A DNA stretch of 64,000 nucleotides from Mycobacterium sp. 4858 (GCF_900240975.1 NZ_LT968776.1:248001-312000); one strand, 5' to 3'; counted from the stretch's first letter, positions 24,645 to 35,109 are shown. Numbers and translations: made by a program. The notes: generated by a model from the letters alone, not told the origin.

Positions 24645-27416
24645 TCAGTCATCACGTTCCAGTTGGTCGAGGCGACGGCCGAGTTCTGCGCGCGACCGGA
24701 TGCCGAGCTTGCGGTATATCCGTGAGAGGTGAACCTCGACGGTCTTGGGACTGATGAACAGCGCGGAGGCGATGTCATGATTGGTCCTGCCGGCTGCTGC
24801 CAAGTCGGCGATACGCCGCTCGGCCGACGTCAGCACTTTCGAGTCGGCTGGGCCGAAATTGATGCGCTCGAGGGATGTTCGGGCACGGCGCTCCCACAGC
24901 GGCGTGCCCAGGTCCTCGAATGTGGCCGCCGCCGCGCGCATCGCCGCGGCCGCATTCTCGCGGCTGCGCTGCCTGCGCAGGATGTCACCGAGCAACAACT
25001 GCGTGCGGCCACGCTCGAAGGGCATCGGCAGGCGCTCATGCGCGGCCATCGCCCGTTGCGCGGCCGTCAGCGCCGCAGTCAGATCGCGGTCCCCGGCCAG
25101 AAGCATCGCCCGGCACCGCGCACCGACCGCCAGCATCCACGGCCGATCCAACCGACGTCCGTTGTCCTCCAACACATCAATCAGGTTCTTCGCCTCAGTG
25201 AACCTGTCGAGACGAATCAAGGCTTCAGCGGCGTCAGGCAGAAAAGGGGTGATAAAGATCTCCGTGGCACGCGGGCTCTGCTCGAAGCCACGCAGCAGCG
25301 GTGACAGGACCCGAAGTGCCGATTCGTAGTTCCCCAGCGATACCTCGAGAAAGCCCAGTGTGCTCGTGGGCCAGACGGTGACCAGCGCCGGCGAGTCGCA
25401 GCGTTCAGCAGCCGTCAGTGCGGCACTGGCGTCGCGACGCGCGACGGCCTCATCGCCGGCGTAGGCGGCCACCATCGCCTGAATCATCAGCGCCACGGCC
25501 AACGGCAGGTCAGCATCGAGCTGGCGGGCACGCTGCAGCGCATCCTCACCGATGAGTGATGCCTCTGCGAAGTCGCCACGCCATATTTCGTTGAGCGCGC
25601 CATGGAAGGCACCGACCATCATTTCGCTTTCGGCGCCGCGCTCGATGTAGCGTTGCCGAATCGCCCTGAGTGCTTGCCGCGCTTCGTCGAGCCGTCCCGT
25701 CCCGTTGAGCAAGGCGGCGTGCTGGAGAGTGGGCCACAGCATGGCCGACGGTGTGTCGTCGCCATCGTCCAGCAGCAACGCGGTCCGCAGCCCCTCCTCG
25801 TCGAAGCCCTCACCGACCAGGAACCGCACCAGCACTCGCATGCTCGACGCCTGGCTCAGCAGCTGACGGTCGTCGAGCCGGGTTGCGGTGGTGACCGCTT
25901 CGTCAGCCGCGTCGACGGCGCCTTCGAACTCGTGAATGTTGATCCGCGCGAACGCCAACAACGCGAGTATGTAAGCCAGCAACTCATCGTCGCCGGTGGC
26001 GGAGTCCGCTGCTCGTTGGAGCTGCCTCGCGCCTTCCCGGGAACTGCCGTCGAGCAGAGCCCACAGCCCCAGCAAGCTGAGCGCTTCAGCGTGTACCTTC
26101 GCCGGCGCGGGCGTCCTGATGACCTCCTCGAGGAGATCGCGTGCGCGTACGGCATCGCCAGCGCTGAAATAGAATGTTGCACAGCGAATCTGGCGTTCGG
26201 GGCTGCCGACGCCGAGCTCATTGGCCAACTCGGTGAACTCCGCGGCAGCCGCCGGCGCCCCGCGCCTGTTGGCCAATTCGGCGGCAGCATCCAGCGCCTC
26301 CAGCGTCTTCGCGTCGCCGTGCGTGGCGGCCAGCGCCAGGTGACGAGCGCGCAATTCAGGGTGATCGACGATCGACGCCAATCGCCGGTGCATTGCACGC
26401 CGTTGCGTGGGTGCGGCCATCGTGTATACGGCGGCGGTCAGCAGCGGGTGGGTGAAGCGCAGCCGGTGCCGGTCGATGGTGACGATGCCCCTCTCTTCCG
26501 CGACCAGCAGTCGCCGTACGCACTCATCCACGCCCTGGGCGGCAGCCTGTGCCACGGCCTCTACCGTCGGCTCGGCCAGGCACGCAGCGGCAAGCAGTAT
26601 TTGGCGAGTGTCCTCATCGAGCACATCGATCTTGGAAGCCACCAGCCCGGCCAAGGTGGTTGGCAGCGTCATCTCGATGCCCGCTTCACCCTCAGGGATC
26701 GTGCGCGCTAATTCGATGGCGTAGAACGGATTACCGCCGGAAGCTTCATGGATCCGCAGCATGGTATGCCGCGAAACCGAGCGTCCCAGCCGGGCAGTGA
26801 TGATCTGACGCAATGCCCCGAGGGCCAACGGCTTGAGGGCAATTCGTCTTATGGCATCCGGCCTTTCGAGCTGCAGCCAAGACACATCGTCACCACCGCC
26901 GGTACGCACGGTCGCCAGCAGGCCGACCGGACCCGAAAAGCGTCGCGCTGCGAACGCCACCACGCGAGCGCTGGAGGGATCCAGCCACTGCAGGTCGTCG
27001 ACGGCCAAGAGCACCGGCGTGGTTTCTGCCAGTATGTCGATCGCCGACAGGAATGCCGCCGCTACCGCACGCTGATCGGTTGCCCGGCCGTCATCGCTGA
27101 CCTGCAACATGATTTGGTCGACCGCCAGGCGTTGCGGCCCGGGCAGCGCTTCGATGACCTCGCGATCGACCGAGGAAAACAGGTCGGCCAACGAGACGTA
27201 GGCCGTCACCGATTCAGTGATCGCCGCACGCGCTGTGAGCACTCGCATGCCCACCGCCCGGGCCTGCTCGGTCGCGGCCAGCCACAGGGTGGTTTTGCCG
27301 ATTCCGGCCTCACCCTCCACCAGCAAGCAGGCGGGCATAGCGCGGCAGGTGTCCAGGAATTCGGAGACGGCTTCGGCCTCCGCGGCACGACTCCCGGATA
27401 CGACTGGCCCGGCCAT
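24645..27416 (-). CDS. Large ATP-binding LuxR-family (LAL) regulator
   Basis: A 923-aa regulator: an N-terminal AAA-type ATPase with Walker A GEAGIGKTT (about residues 35-43) and Walker B PVLLAVDDLQWLD, a long helical (TPR-like) middle, and a C-terminal LuxR HTH (LTSAERRIADLAAAGRTNHD, SPKTVEVHLSRIYRKLGI). Such proteins bind DNA as activators when an inducer and ATP are present. It ends 50 bp from the convergent repeat gene at 23839. As the only regulator beside the cluster it is the best candidate for binding the TAGGG-type elements, which resemble palindromes known for other LuxR-type HTH proteins; this is inference. Confidence 0.9.
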   Translation of the reverse strand: MAGPVVSGSRAAEAEAVSEFLDTCRAMPACLLVEGEAGIGKTTLWLAATEQARAVGMRVLTARAAITESVTAYVSLADLFSSVDREVIEALPGPQRLAVDQIMLQVSDDGRATDQRAVAAAFLSAIDILAETTPVLLAVDDLQWLDPSSARVVAFAARRFSGPVGLLATVRTGGGDDVSWLQLERPDAIRRIALKPLALGALRQIITARLGRSVSRHTMLRIHEASGGNPFYAIELARTIPEGEAGIEMTLPTTLAGLVASKIDVLDEDTRQILLAAACLAEPTVEAVAQAAAQGVDECVRRLLVAEERGIVTIDRHRLRFTHPLLTAAVYTMAAPTQRRAMHRRLASIVDHPELRARHLALAATHGDAKTLEALDAAAELANRRGAPAAAAEFTELANELGVGSPERQIRCATFYFSAGDAVRARDLLEEVIRTPAPAKVHAEALSLLGLWALLDGSSREGARQLQRAADSATGDDELLAYILALLAFARINIHEFEGAVDAADEAVTTATRLDDRQLLSQASSMRVLVRFLVGEGFDEEGLRTALLLDDGDDTPSAMLWPTLQHAALLNGTGRLDEARQALRAIRQRYIERGAESEMMVGAFHGALNEIWRGDFAEASLIGEDALQRARQLDADLPLAVALMIQAMVAAYAGDEAVARRDASAALTAAERCDSPALVTVWPTSTLGFLEVSLGNYESALRVLSPLLRGFEQSPRATEIFITPFLPDAAEALIRLDRFTEAKNLIDVLEDNGRRLDRPWMLAVGARCRAMLLAGDRDLTAALTAAQRAMAAHERLPMPFERGRTQLLLGDILRRQRSRENAAAAMRAAAATFEDLGTPLWERRARTSLERINFGPADSKVLTSAERRIADLAAAGRTNHDIASALFISPKTVEVHLSRIYRKLGIRSRAELGRRLDQLERDD

Positions 27417-27619
27417 GAGCGTCAGCGTGAAGAGCCGTCAGCAACCGAACGGACGCCGGCCCCGGACACGCCTGAACGAGAAAACTCGTGTGGTTGCCGG
27501 AGCCGCATCTGGATGCGCATTCTCGCCCCGGCTCACGACCCGGCGCAGATTCGCATGTTCGAAACTTATCGGCACCGACAGGTACCTGCAACTACAGGCC
27601 CCCGCGGGACGATCGCCCG

Positions 27620-30600
27620 TTAACCGAGGCCGGCGTCGATGAGCAGCCGCGACAATCCCTGTTCGGTGCACAGGGCGCGCACCGCCGCGATGTCGTCGCG
27701 CGCGTCGGCGGCACGCCCAGCCGCGGTGAGGGTTTCGATGAGCAGCAGGCGGGCCTGCAGGGCGGCCAACGGCCGGGCGGCCGGGTCCATTCCGGCCACC
27801 AGGGCGCCGGCGCGCCGGCATGCCTCGTCCCGGTCTTCGCTGGCATGGCTGCGCGAGAGCAGCCGGATGCCCGAGGCCGCGTCGAGCTCGGCGGTGAGGA
27901 TGGCGATGCCGTCGCCGCCGCGGGGAATGTCGCCGCCGGCCCGCAGCCGGTCCGCCTCGGCGGGGTCGATGGGCAGCCCCAGCCTGACCCGCTCGAGGGT
28001 GATGGCGGCGGCCAGGCGTGGCAGCCGCAGCTTGTCGGCCACCGCCATGCCCGCGTCGAGGCGGTCCACCGCGGCTTCGCGATCGCCCTGCGCGGCTTTG
28101 ATTTTCGCGCCGACGACGTAGCGTGCCACCAGGTAGTCGACCCCGCCCCCTTCGGGGCCCAGGTGATAGCTCTCCTCGAGCAGTTCGGCGGCCTCGTCCA
28201 ATTCGCCCGTTTCGTAGAGCATTTCGCCGAGCACCGCACCGGCGATCCGCGCCGCGTACGAGTGCGCCCCCGCCGCGGTGCCGGTCTCGAACGCCTGCCG
28301 GAACCTGCGCAACGCCAGCGGGATGTCGAGCTGCTGGCGCGCGGCGATGCCCGCCCAGCTGCGGGCGTAGACGGCGCCCACCGCGCCGACCTGCTCGTTG
28401 AACGGCTCCGCCCACTCCAGGAGTCGTTGCGCGGCGGAAAGGTCGAAGCGGTGGATCGCCGCGAACGCCAGCGCGATGGCGGCCGCCTGCGGGAGCACCG
28501 GACGCAGTTCGTGCGCCCTCGACATCACCTCGGCCAGCATGTCCTCGAGGCCTTCGATCCGGTCGGCATAGATCTCGGCCACCGCCCGCACCACCCTGGC
28601 TTCCAGGGTCAGCTCCGCGCACCGCGCCTCCGGCAGGTCGGACGTGGCGATGGCTGCGGCGAAGCGGTCGAGTGCGATCTCGGTGGCCTGGGTGCGGTGC
28701 AGCAGGATGTTCGACCACGCCATCGAGAGTTGCAGCAGCGGTCGTGTGGTCACGAGCTGCGGGGGCAGCTTCTCGACCAGGCCGAGGAAGGTGGTCATGC
28801 GTGACTGGTTGATCAGGGACCTGGTCTCGAGGTCCTCCACCAGGTCCACCGCCCGGGCGGTCTCCCCCGCCGCCAGGGCGTGGTCGACGGCCTCGCTGAT
28901 GTGGCCGTGCTCGGCGAACCACGCCGACGCGGCGCGGTGCAGGTCGTGGAGGCGGCCGGGATCGTCGCGTTCGAGGCGGCGCCGGAGGAATCCGGCGAAC
29001 ATCTGGTGGTAGCGAAACCACTGCGGGTCATGGTCGATGTGGCGCAGGAACAAGCCGCGGCGCTCGACCTCTTCCAGCGTGGCGTGTCCGCCGTCGACGC
29101 CGGCCAACACCGACGCCAGCTCACCGCAGATGCGTTCGGTGATCGCGGTCGCCATCATGAAGTCCACCAGTTGCGGGTCGAGGATGTCGAGGACGTTCTC
29201 GGCCAGGAATTCGCCGACCTCCTCGCTTTCGCCCGACATCCGGCTCACCAAGGCGCCCGGATCGCCGCCGCCGCGCAGCGACAGCTTGGCCATCTGCAGG
29301 CCGGCGACCCACCCGTCCGTCGATGCGGTCAGGGCCGTCACGTCGCTGCCCGCCAACTGCAGCCCGACGGTCTCGTTGAGCAGCGACCGCGCCTCCTCGG
29401 CATCGAATCGCAGTTTCTCGCAATCGATTTCGACCAGCTCATCGCGAACTCGTAACTTGCTCAACGGCAATCCGGCGCGCGACCAGCTGGTCACAATGAT
29501 CTGCAGGTGATCGCAACCGTGGTCGATCAAAAATCGCAGAGCGTCGATGGTTTGGGCGTCCGAGACCCGCTGCCAGTCGTCGATGACCAGCGTGACGGGT
29601 TCGCCGGCCTCGTCGATCGCGTCGATCAGCGAGGTCAACACGTAGCGGGTCGCCTCGTCGCCGCGCTGCTCGATGATCTGCTCCAGCGGTTCGGCGAGCG
29701 CGGGACGTACCCGCCGGATGGCCGCGAGCAGGTGGGCGAGGAACCAGACCACGTTGTTGTCGTCGTCGTCGACGGTCAGCCACGCCACCGTCACGCCCGA
29801 GGCGGCCAGTTCCGCGCGCCACTGGGCGACCAGGGTGGTTTTGCCGTAACCCGACGGCGCGTACAGCAGGATCAGCCGCCGCCGCCCGGCCGCGCGCAGC
29901 AGCGCCATCAACCGGTCTCGCGGGACCAGCGACTGAATCGACGCGGGGGGACGGTATTTCGTCGACGGCGCCGGGGGTGTCGTGGTGGCCTCGCGCCGAT
30001 GATCCGACGATCCGGCCGGCGGCGAGCCCGCGCGCTTGAGCTCGACCGGCACCACCATGTCGTCGACCGGGAGGTGGTGGCGGCGCTGTACCTCGCGCAG
30101 CTGTTCACCGTATTCCAGGGCCGACGCCGGCCGGCGTGACGGATCGCGGGTCATGGCGGTTTCGATGACGGCGATGACGTCCTCGGGCACCCGCTGTCTG
30201 GCCAGCATCTCGGGGATGGGCCGGCCCATGGGCGGGTGGCCGGTCAGCGCGCAGAACAGCGTCGCGCCCAGCGAGTAGACGTCGGATCCGGTTGTGGGAG
30301 TCGCGCCTTCGAGGAGTTCGGGGGCGATGAACGCCGGTGAACCGATGACCACGCCCGAGCGGGTCTCGAACCCGCCGGCGATGCGGGCCAGCCCGAAGTC
30401 GGTCAGCTGCGGTTCCCCGTAGTCGGTCAGCAGCACGTTGCCCGGCTTCACGTCGCGGTGCAGGATGCCGGCCCGGTGCGCGGCCTCCAGCGCGCCGGCG
30501 AGCTTGACGCCGATGCTGAGCGCCTGGCGCCAGTCCAGGGGCCCGTGCCCGCTGACCTGCCCCCACAGCGACCCCGTGCCGTGGTAGGGCATCACGATGA

Positions 30601-30889
30601 ACGGCCGGCCGCCGCGGGTGGTGCCGACCTGCAGGACGGTGACGATGTGCGGGTGCCCGGAGAGCCGGCCCATCGCGCGCTGCTCGCGCAGGAACCGGTC
30701 CAGGTTTTCGGGGTCGAGGTCGTTGGTCAGGACCTTGACGGCCACCATGCGGTCCAGCTCAGGCTGCGCGCAACGGTAGACGACCCCGAATCCGCCGCGT
30801 CCGATCTGCTCGACGCCCGCGAAGTCGAGTTCCGCGGCGACCCCGGCGATCAGATCCTGCTGGATCGCCTCTGCATCCACGTCGGCCAT
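27620..30889 (-). CDS. pknK: Serine/threonine kinase-MalT hybrid regulator PknK
   Basis: A 1089-aa protein (PknK of M. tuberculosis is about 1110). Kinase domain at residues 25-275: glycine loop IGRGGFGVVYRC, Lys52, catalytic HRDVKPGN with Asp146, and DFG at 164-166. After a linker, a MalT-like P-loop domain starts at about residue 330 (YAPSGYGKTTLVAQW) with VTLVIDDWQRV as Walker B, then a long TPR-like helical region to the C-terminus. There is no C-terminal LuxR HTH and no transmembrane segment. PknK is described as a soluble kinase that tunes growth and transcription. Its M. tuberculosis neighbours (virS and the mymA operon) are not here. Confidence 0.9.
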   Translation of the reverse strand: MADVDAEAIQQDLIAGVAAELDFAGVEQIGRGGFGVVYRCAQPELDRMVAVKVLTNDLDPENLDRFLREQRAMGRLSGHPHIVTVLQVGTTRGGRPFIVMPYHGTGSLWGQVSGHGPLDWRQALSIGVKLAGALEAAHRAGILHRDVKPGNVLLTDYGEPQLTDFGLARIAGGFETRSGVVIGSPAFIAPELLEGATPTTGSDVYSLGATLFCALTGHPPMGRPIPEMLARQRVPEDVIAVIETAMTRDPSRRPASALEYGEQLREVQRRHHLPVDDMVVPVELKRAGSPPAGSSDHRREATTTPPAPSTKYRPPASIQSLVPRDRLMALLRAAGRRRLILLYAPSGYGKTTLVAQWRAELAASGVTVAWLTVDDDDNNVVWFLAHLLAAIRRVRPALAEPLEQIIEQRGDEATRYVLTSLIDAIDEAGEPVTLVIDDWQRVSDAQTIDALRFLIDHGCDHLQIIVTSWSRAGLPLSKLRVRDELVEIDCEKLRFDAEEARSLLNETVGLQLAGSDVTALTASTDGWVAGLQMAKLSLRGGGDPGALVSRMSGESEEVGEFLAENVLDILDPQLVDFMMATAITERICGELASVLAGVDGGHATLEEVERRGLFLRHIDHDPQWFRYHQMFAGFLRRRLERDDPGRLHDLHRAASAWFAEHGHISEAVDHALAAGETARAVDLVEDLETRSLINQSRMTTFLGLVEKLPPQLVTTRPLLQLSMAWSNILLHRTQATEIALDRFAAAIATSDLPEARCAELTLEARVVRAVAEIYADRIEGLEDMLAEVMSRAHELRPVLPQAAAIALAFAAIHRFDLSAAQRLLEWAEPFNEQVGAVGAVYARSWAGIAARQQLDIPLALRRFRQAFETGTAAGAHSYAARIAGAVLGEMLYETGELDEAAELLEESYHLGPEGGGVDYLVARYVVGAKIKAAQGDREAAVDRLDAGMAVADKLRLPRLAAAITLERVRLGLPIDPAEADRLRAGGDIPRGGDGIAILTAELDAASGIRLLSRSHASEDRDEACRRAGALVAGMDPAARPLAALQARLLLIETLTAAGRAADARDDIAAVRALCTEQGLSRLLIDAGLG

Positions 30890-31463
30890 CGACGGTCACT
30901 GTCCTCGCGCGTAAACAGGGTGGCCAACCCACCGGTCGTGTCACCCTATCGCGGAATGACCTGGGGCGATGGCGGTAATTTTTCGGGGGTCGTAGGCCGG
31001 GCCGATGATGAAGAGCCCCGCCGACAGGCCGGTTTGCGCAAAGCCGTATCCCGTGAACAAGGCGTAGCGGCAGTCACGAGGCGCTCAGAGCTTGGCACTG
31101 ATCGGAGTGATCGGAGTGGAGCTTCATACCAGGTTCCCTTGATCCGGTGTTCCGACATAAAACCGGACACGGTGCTTGCACCCCGATGCTGGGCATCGGA
31201 ATACCTGCTCTCCGGGAATCCCAACGTTGCTCATCTACGGACAAACAGCAGGCGAGAACGTTCCTTGGGGGGTCAGACTCACACTCTGACGTAGCGCGCA
31301 GCAACACGGCTGGCCCGGCGTTTCGAAATGGGAATTGAGAGCTTCCTGGCGGCGAGCTAGGGACTTTCGACACTAGGTGCATCGGGCCGTTTACGCGTTG
31401 GCTTTGCATAAGCATCGCGGCCGGTCTGCGTCGCAGCCGCCCACGGTCCTGAGGAGATCAGGG
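30890..31463. other. Intergenic region without recognised gene
   Basis: About 570 bp between divergent pknK and the sensor-like lipoprotein gene. Short open frames on both strands lack start context and any recognisable motif. It should hold both promoters; no clear operator was found. Confidence 0.5.
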
Positions 31464-32204
31464 ATGAACATCACGGACAGTTTCGCCGTAGCCGCCACCT
31501 TCGCCGCTATCACGGTGGCGGTTGGGTGTGCCGGCGGGAAGGGCGGCGGCCACAGCGCAACGCCGGCGGCACCAACGGGGACAACCACGGTGACAACCAC
31601 AGCGCCACCTCCGCCTCCACCCACGATGGCGCCCACCAGCATCGACTCGCTGATCCTGGCGCCGGACACCGTCGGCGATATCGTCGGGACGAAATTCGAC
31701 TATGTCGCCAAGTCTCCGCCGGGCTTTCTTTCCCCTCCGAAACCCGTTGCCGTCGTCGAGGGTAACCCCGAGTGCGGGGCGCTATACGGGCCGAACACCG
31801 ACTCGTTTGGCGATTACACCGCATACCGGGCCAATTCTTATGAGCACGACATGACGCACCCTCCCCTGGTCAATCAGGACGTTGCGATGGTCGCCGACGC
31901 GAAAACAGCGACGCAGTTGCTGGACACCGCTTTCGCCAAGCCATTGAATTCCTGCGACAATGCTGTCACCAAGAATTCTTTCAATATGTACACTAAATGG
32001 CAAAAAATCGACGTCACCGCTACGGATGTGCGTTGGACGGCAACAGGATTGAAGAACGGTCAGCTCGTCGGTTCGGTCTGCGCCAAAGGGGCCCGGGCAA
32101 AGAACAATGTGGTCATCTATGCGCAGGTTTGCGAAGAGGGCAACGGCGCTCCGACGGCCCTAGCGACAATCGTGGACAAGATATCGGAGAAGATACCCGG
32201 GTAG
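31464..32204 (+). CDS. Lipoprotein with PknH-type extracellular sensor domain
   Basis: A 246-aa protein. The start (FAVAATFAAITVAVGCAGG) is a signal sequence with a lipobox-like VAVGC, followed by a Thr/Pro linker (about residues 30-58). The domain that follows, with IDSLILAPDTVGDIVGT, then NPECGALYGP, a TYRANSYEH-like strand (AYRANSYEHD) and paired Cys (LNSCDNAV, GSVCAKGAR, AQVCEEG), matches the extracellular domain of the PknH kinase, which is stabilised by disulfides. No kinase domain is attached. A 5' GAGGAGATCAGGG stretch gives the ribosome-binding site. Confidence 0.85.
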   Translation: MNITDSFAVAATFAAITVAVGCAGGKGGGHSATPAAPTGTTTVTTTAPPPPPPTMAPTSIDSLILAPDTVGDIVGTKFDYVAKSPPGFLSPPKPVAVVEGNPECGALYGPNTDSFGDYTAYRANSYEHDMTHPPLVNQDVAMVADAKTATQLLDTAFAKPLNSCDNAVTKNSFNMYTKWQKIDVTATDVRWTATGLKNGQLVGSVCAKGARAKNNVVIYAQVCEEGNGAPTALATIVDKISEKIPG

Positions 32205-32212
32205 ACCCAGAC

Positions 32213-33850
32213 CTATGCGGGAACGGGAAGGATTACCCGGGACTTCCCGTGGTGGATGGTGTGGCGGCATGCTCGTAGCTCGGTGCCCGTGCCAGGTGAC
32301 GCGTCGGTGCCCTCGTTCCGCATGTACTGAGGAAACGACCCGCCCGATACCTGTAGCCGTAGCCGGTGGCCGGCCGCGAGCCGGTGTGCACAGGGGTGCA
32401 GACGTAGCCGCAGCAGCTGGTCCCCCGCGGCGGGATCGAGCCGTAGGAAGGTCTCAGAGAAATTGCGGGAACAGCCTTTCGTGTCGACATCGCAGAGCCG
32501 GACGAACACGTCGGCGTGCGGATTGCTCGTGCTGTGGTCGAGCTCCACGATGGGGGTGCCGATGATCTCCAGCATCGCGGGTAGCGCGGGGCTGGTGAAG
32601 GTCAGCACGTCTGAGCGTGATTCGAGGTCGCGGTTGTCGCGCACTCCGGCGTTGTTGTCGATCAAGGGCCCGGAAACCGTGGGTGTGGGATGCGCGGGGT
32701 CGTAGGTGAACGAGGTGGTGCCGGACTGCGCCTGCCGAGTGGTGAGGTGTCCGGTCGGCTGTAGATAGTGGATCTGTTCGGTGCCTGGCGGTGGCCAGTG
32801 AGGGTGTTCGCGCCATTCGTCAGTGCCGGTGACGGCGATCCGGACGGGCTGGTGCGCGCGGATGACGGGTTCGCCCGCGAGGTGCTCGGCCATCCAGTCA
32901 AGGTTGTCGCCGGCGAGTTGTCCGTTCGCGCCGCTGACGACCTCCTGGTGTATCCATGGCCCGACGGTGAGTGTGACGTCGAGTCCACGTTCGTGCAGCA
33001 CGTCGTACTGGCGCATGGTTTGGGTAAGCAGCAGGTCTTGCCAGCCGCCGACGAGCCGGATCGGCACCGACACCTTTTCCAGCGCGGCGCTGGCGTTGTA
33101 GGGCTCCCAGAACGGGTCGCTGAGGTCTGAAGTACACAGCCACTTGCGGAACCACGGCGCCCGGTGTCCGAGTGCAATGTCCGCGGCATCTGCCAGAGGG
33201 AGCGCCGCGACGGTGCGGGCGTTGAGCTTCGCTGCCCGAGCGAAGATCCACATGGTACCGAACAACCCGAACCGTTCCTGGTTCACAATTACCCTCGACC
33301 ACGTGAGTAAGTCGTGGAGACGGAAAGCACCTGTGCCCAAGCCGAATTCGGTGGCATCGTGCGGGCCGGCGATGATCACCGCCGCGCGCAGTTCTGGTGG
33401 CGGATCGACCAGCAGAGCCCACTGCGTCCATCCGACACCGGACGCGCCGTACGTGGCTAGTCGCCCGTCGAACCACGGCTGCGTGCGCAACCAGGCCATG
33501 GTGTCTTGGCCGTCGTCCATATCGGCGGCCATCGGCGTGAACTGACCGCCGGAGCCGAACGAGCCGCGGCAGCTCTGCGTCACCACGTGGTAACCCTGTC
33601 CGGCAAATAGCCGCGCGTCCATATTGATGGGCAGGCCCCGCCCGTACGGCGTGCGTATCAGGATCGTTCCGCGCCCTTGGGTGTCAGCAGGCACGTAGTG
33701 GTCGGCCAGCAGCGTGATCCCATCCCTCATGGGTATGGCGAGGTCATGTTCGATCCGGAAGCGATGTGTTGCCTTCGGCAACTTCCAGCGCCATGCAACC
33801 GCCCGGTCCAAGACCCTGGCGGTGAAGCCGGGCCGCTCATCCACGATCAT
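32213..33850 (-). CDS. CocE/NonD-family hydrolase (X-Pro dipeptidyl-peptidase fold)
   Basis: A 545-aa alpha/beta hydrolase. IPMRDGITLLADHYVP and GTILIRTPYGRG open the domain, SCRGSFGSGGQF follows, and the nucleophile region reads ATYGASGVGWTQW (Ser within G-A-S-G, where relatives show G-x-S-Y). The C-terminal jelly-roll part is visible from about residue 340. Members split esters or amide bonds of small acyl compounds. ATG 33850 is preferred since GAGGTG lies at a good distance; ATG 33874 is possible. It follows the oxidoreductase gene by 68 bp. Confidence 0.87.
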   Translation of the reverse strand: MIVDERPGFTARVLDRAVAWRWKLPKATHRFRIEHDLAIPMRDGITLLADHYVPADTQGRGTILIRTPYGRGLPINMDARLFAGQGYHVVTQSCRGSFGSGGQFTPMAADMDDGQDTMAWLRTQPWFDGRLATYGASGVGWTQWALLVDPPPELRAAVIIAGPHDATEFGLGTGAFRLHDLLTWSRVIVNQERFGLFGTMWIFARAAKLNARTVAALPLADAADIALGHRAPWFRKWLCTSDLSDPFWEPYNASAALEKVSVPIRLVGGWQDLLLTQTMRQYDVLHERGLDVTLTVGPWIHQEVVSGANGQLAGDNLDWMAEHLAGEPVIRAHQPVRIAVTGTDEWREHPHWPPPGTEQIHYLQPTGHLTTRQAQSGTTSFTYDPAHPTPTVSGPLIDNNAGVRDNRDLESRSDVLTFTSPALPAMLEIIGTPIVELDHSTSNPHADVFVRLCDVDTKGCSRNFSETFLRLDPAAGDQLLRLRLHPCAHRLAAGHRLRLQVSGGSFPQYMRNEGTDASPGTGTELRACRHTIHHGKSRVILPVPA

Positions 33851-33918
33851 CTCAACACCTCGATGCCGAAACATGTTGTGCTTCTACTTAGTTCATAGCT
33901 AACGGTCGGTCGTACATG

Positions 33919-34968
33919 TCATACAGTGACGACAAGCTTTCTTGCTGAGACGCCCTTCCGAAGGCGTTCGAGAGCGTCGGGAATCTTGTCGAGCAAGTCG
34001 CCGACGACCATGGCGTCGGGTGCGGCTCGGTACGTGCCGTTGGAAAGTGCTTTGGGCAGGAAGTCCACGTATATCGCGGGGCCGACTTCGTTGTCCTTGA
34101 GGCTTCCGCCCCAGATGGAATTCACACGGACCCCTTTACGGCGCCTGAACGACGACTCGACTCGGGTGAACAGCGCTGGCTGGGCGGACGAGATCCGATG
34201 GCTGCCTAGTACTTTCGATGCGATGGCCAGCGTCGGCGCCAGGGATCCTCGACCAATCGCGAGTGTGCCGGCAAGCGGACTATCGCCCATCGCGTCGATG
34301 AGTTCGCTGGTCGCGGCGCGGCTGTGGTAGTCGACGGTTTCGGTGGCACCCAGTGAGCGGAGGTAGTCGAAGTTGCGCGGCGACGAGGTGGCGATGACGC
34401 GATACCCGGCATGGCGCGCGAGCTGGATCGCATTGCTGCCGACGCTGGTCGATCCGCCCCACACCAGGACGGTTTCTCCGCGATCTCGGGAATCGTTGGT
34501 GGGCAACGCCAGTGCGAGCTGATCTTGCTGGAACATGCCCGACGCTGCCGTCGACACTGCCATCGGTAGCACAGCCGCCTGCGCGAAGGGCAGACCAATA
34601 GGCAGTGGGGCGACCATGTGCTGCATGAGCACCACATACAGCTGGAAAGCGCCTTCTGCTGCCCGATTGCGGTTGCGCTCGATTCCTGCCGCATGGCCGA
34701 CGACACGATCGCCCGGGCGCAGACGGGTCACGTCGGATCCAACTTCCACAACCTCGCCGGCAACATCGGAGCCGACCACAGCGGGAAACGTCAGCCACGG
34801 AAGTATCAGCCGGTAGGCGAAACCGGGGATTCCGTCGACAGGATTCACCGCGATCGCACGTGCCCGCACAACAACCTCGTCGGCCGCCGGTCTGGTGTAC
34901 GGGGCAGGCCCGACCTCGAACCGAGCCCCGCGCTTCGGAAGCCAAAGAGCCATGTTCTGGGCGGGCAT
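33919..34968 (-). CDS. Zinc-independent medium-chain alcohol dehydrogenase/quinone oxidoreductase
   Basis: A 349-aa MDR enzyme. The N-terminal GroES-like domain shows ARAIAVNPVDGIPGF and VGSDVAGEVVEVGSDVTRLRPGDRV; the Rossmann domain has ETVLVWGGSTSVGSNAIQLA and VIATSSPRNFDYLRSLGA. The Cys/His zinc ligands of classical ADH are missing, as in quinone oxidoreductases and fungal enoyl reductases. It is followed by the CocE-type hydrolase gene and preceded by the TetR gene whose likely operator lies in the gap. Confidence 0.87.
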   Translation of the reverse strand: MPAQNMALWLPKRGARFEVGPAPYTRPAADEVVVRARAIAVNPVDGIPGFAYRLILPWLTFPAVVGSDVAGEVVEVGSDVTRLRPGDRVVGHAAGIERNRNRAAEGAFQLYVVLMQHMVAPLPIGLPFAQAAVLPMAVSTAASGMFQQDQLALALPTNDSRDRGETVLVWGGSTSVGSNAIQLARHAGYRVIATSSPRNFDYLRSLGATETVDYHSRAATSELIDAMGDSPLAGTLAIGRGSLAPTLAIASKVLGSHRISSAQPALFTRVESSFRRRKGVRVNSIWGGSLKDNEVGPAIYVDFLPKALSNGTYRAAPDAMVVGDLLDKIPDALERLRKGVSARKLVVTV

Positions 34969-35030
34969 CTGCAGCTTCTCCTTGGTGTCATCGATCGCCG
35001 GCAGCGCACGGGCACCATCGATTCAACGTG

Positions 35031-35077
35031 ATGTCATAACCTGTCATCAGCTTAGCACCAATGACAGGGACTGTCAT
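35031..35077 (-). promoter_or_regulatory. TetR operator and promoter region of the oxidoreductase gene
   Basis: ATGACAGGGACTGTCAT (35061-35077) is a perfect 7-bp inverted repeat with a 3-base centre. Two further TGTCAT half-sites occur at 35032-35037 and 35042-35047. On the minus strand a TTGGTG / 17 bp / TATGAC promoter can be read among them, so binding would block it. The same palindrome recurs in front of the TetR gene. Confidence 0.6.
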
Positions 35078-35109
35078 CACCTGCTGTCCCGCCCGCCAGG
35101 CGGCGCCGA

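Noticed and set aside
31357..31378. CTAGGGACTTTCG near the sensor lipoprotein as another TAGGG-type element
   Set aside because: The AAAC core is missing and no TAnnnT hexamer is at the right distance.
30946..31415. Short frames between pknK and the sensor lipoprotein gene
   Set aside because: No ribosome-binding site, signal peptide or family likeness; they overlap each other on the same strand in different frames.
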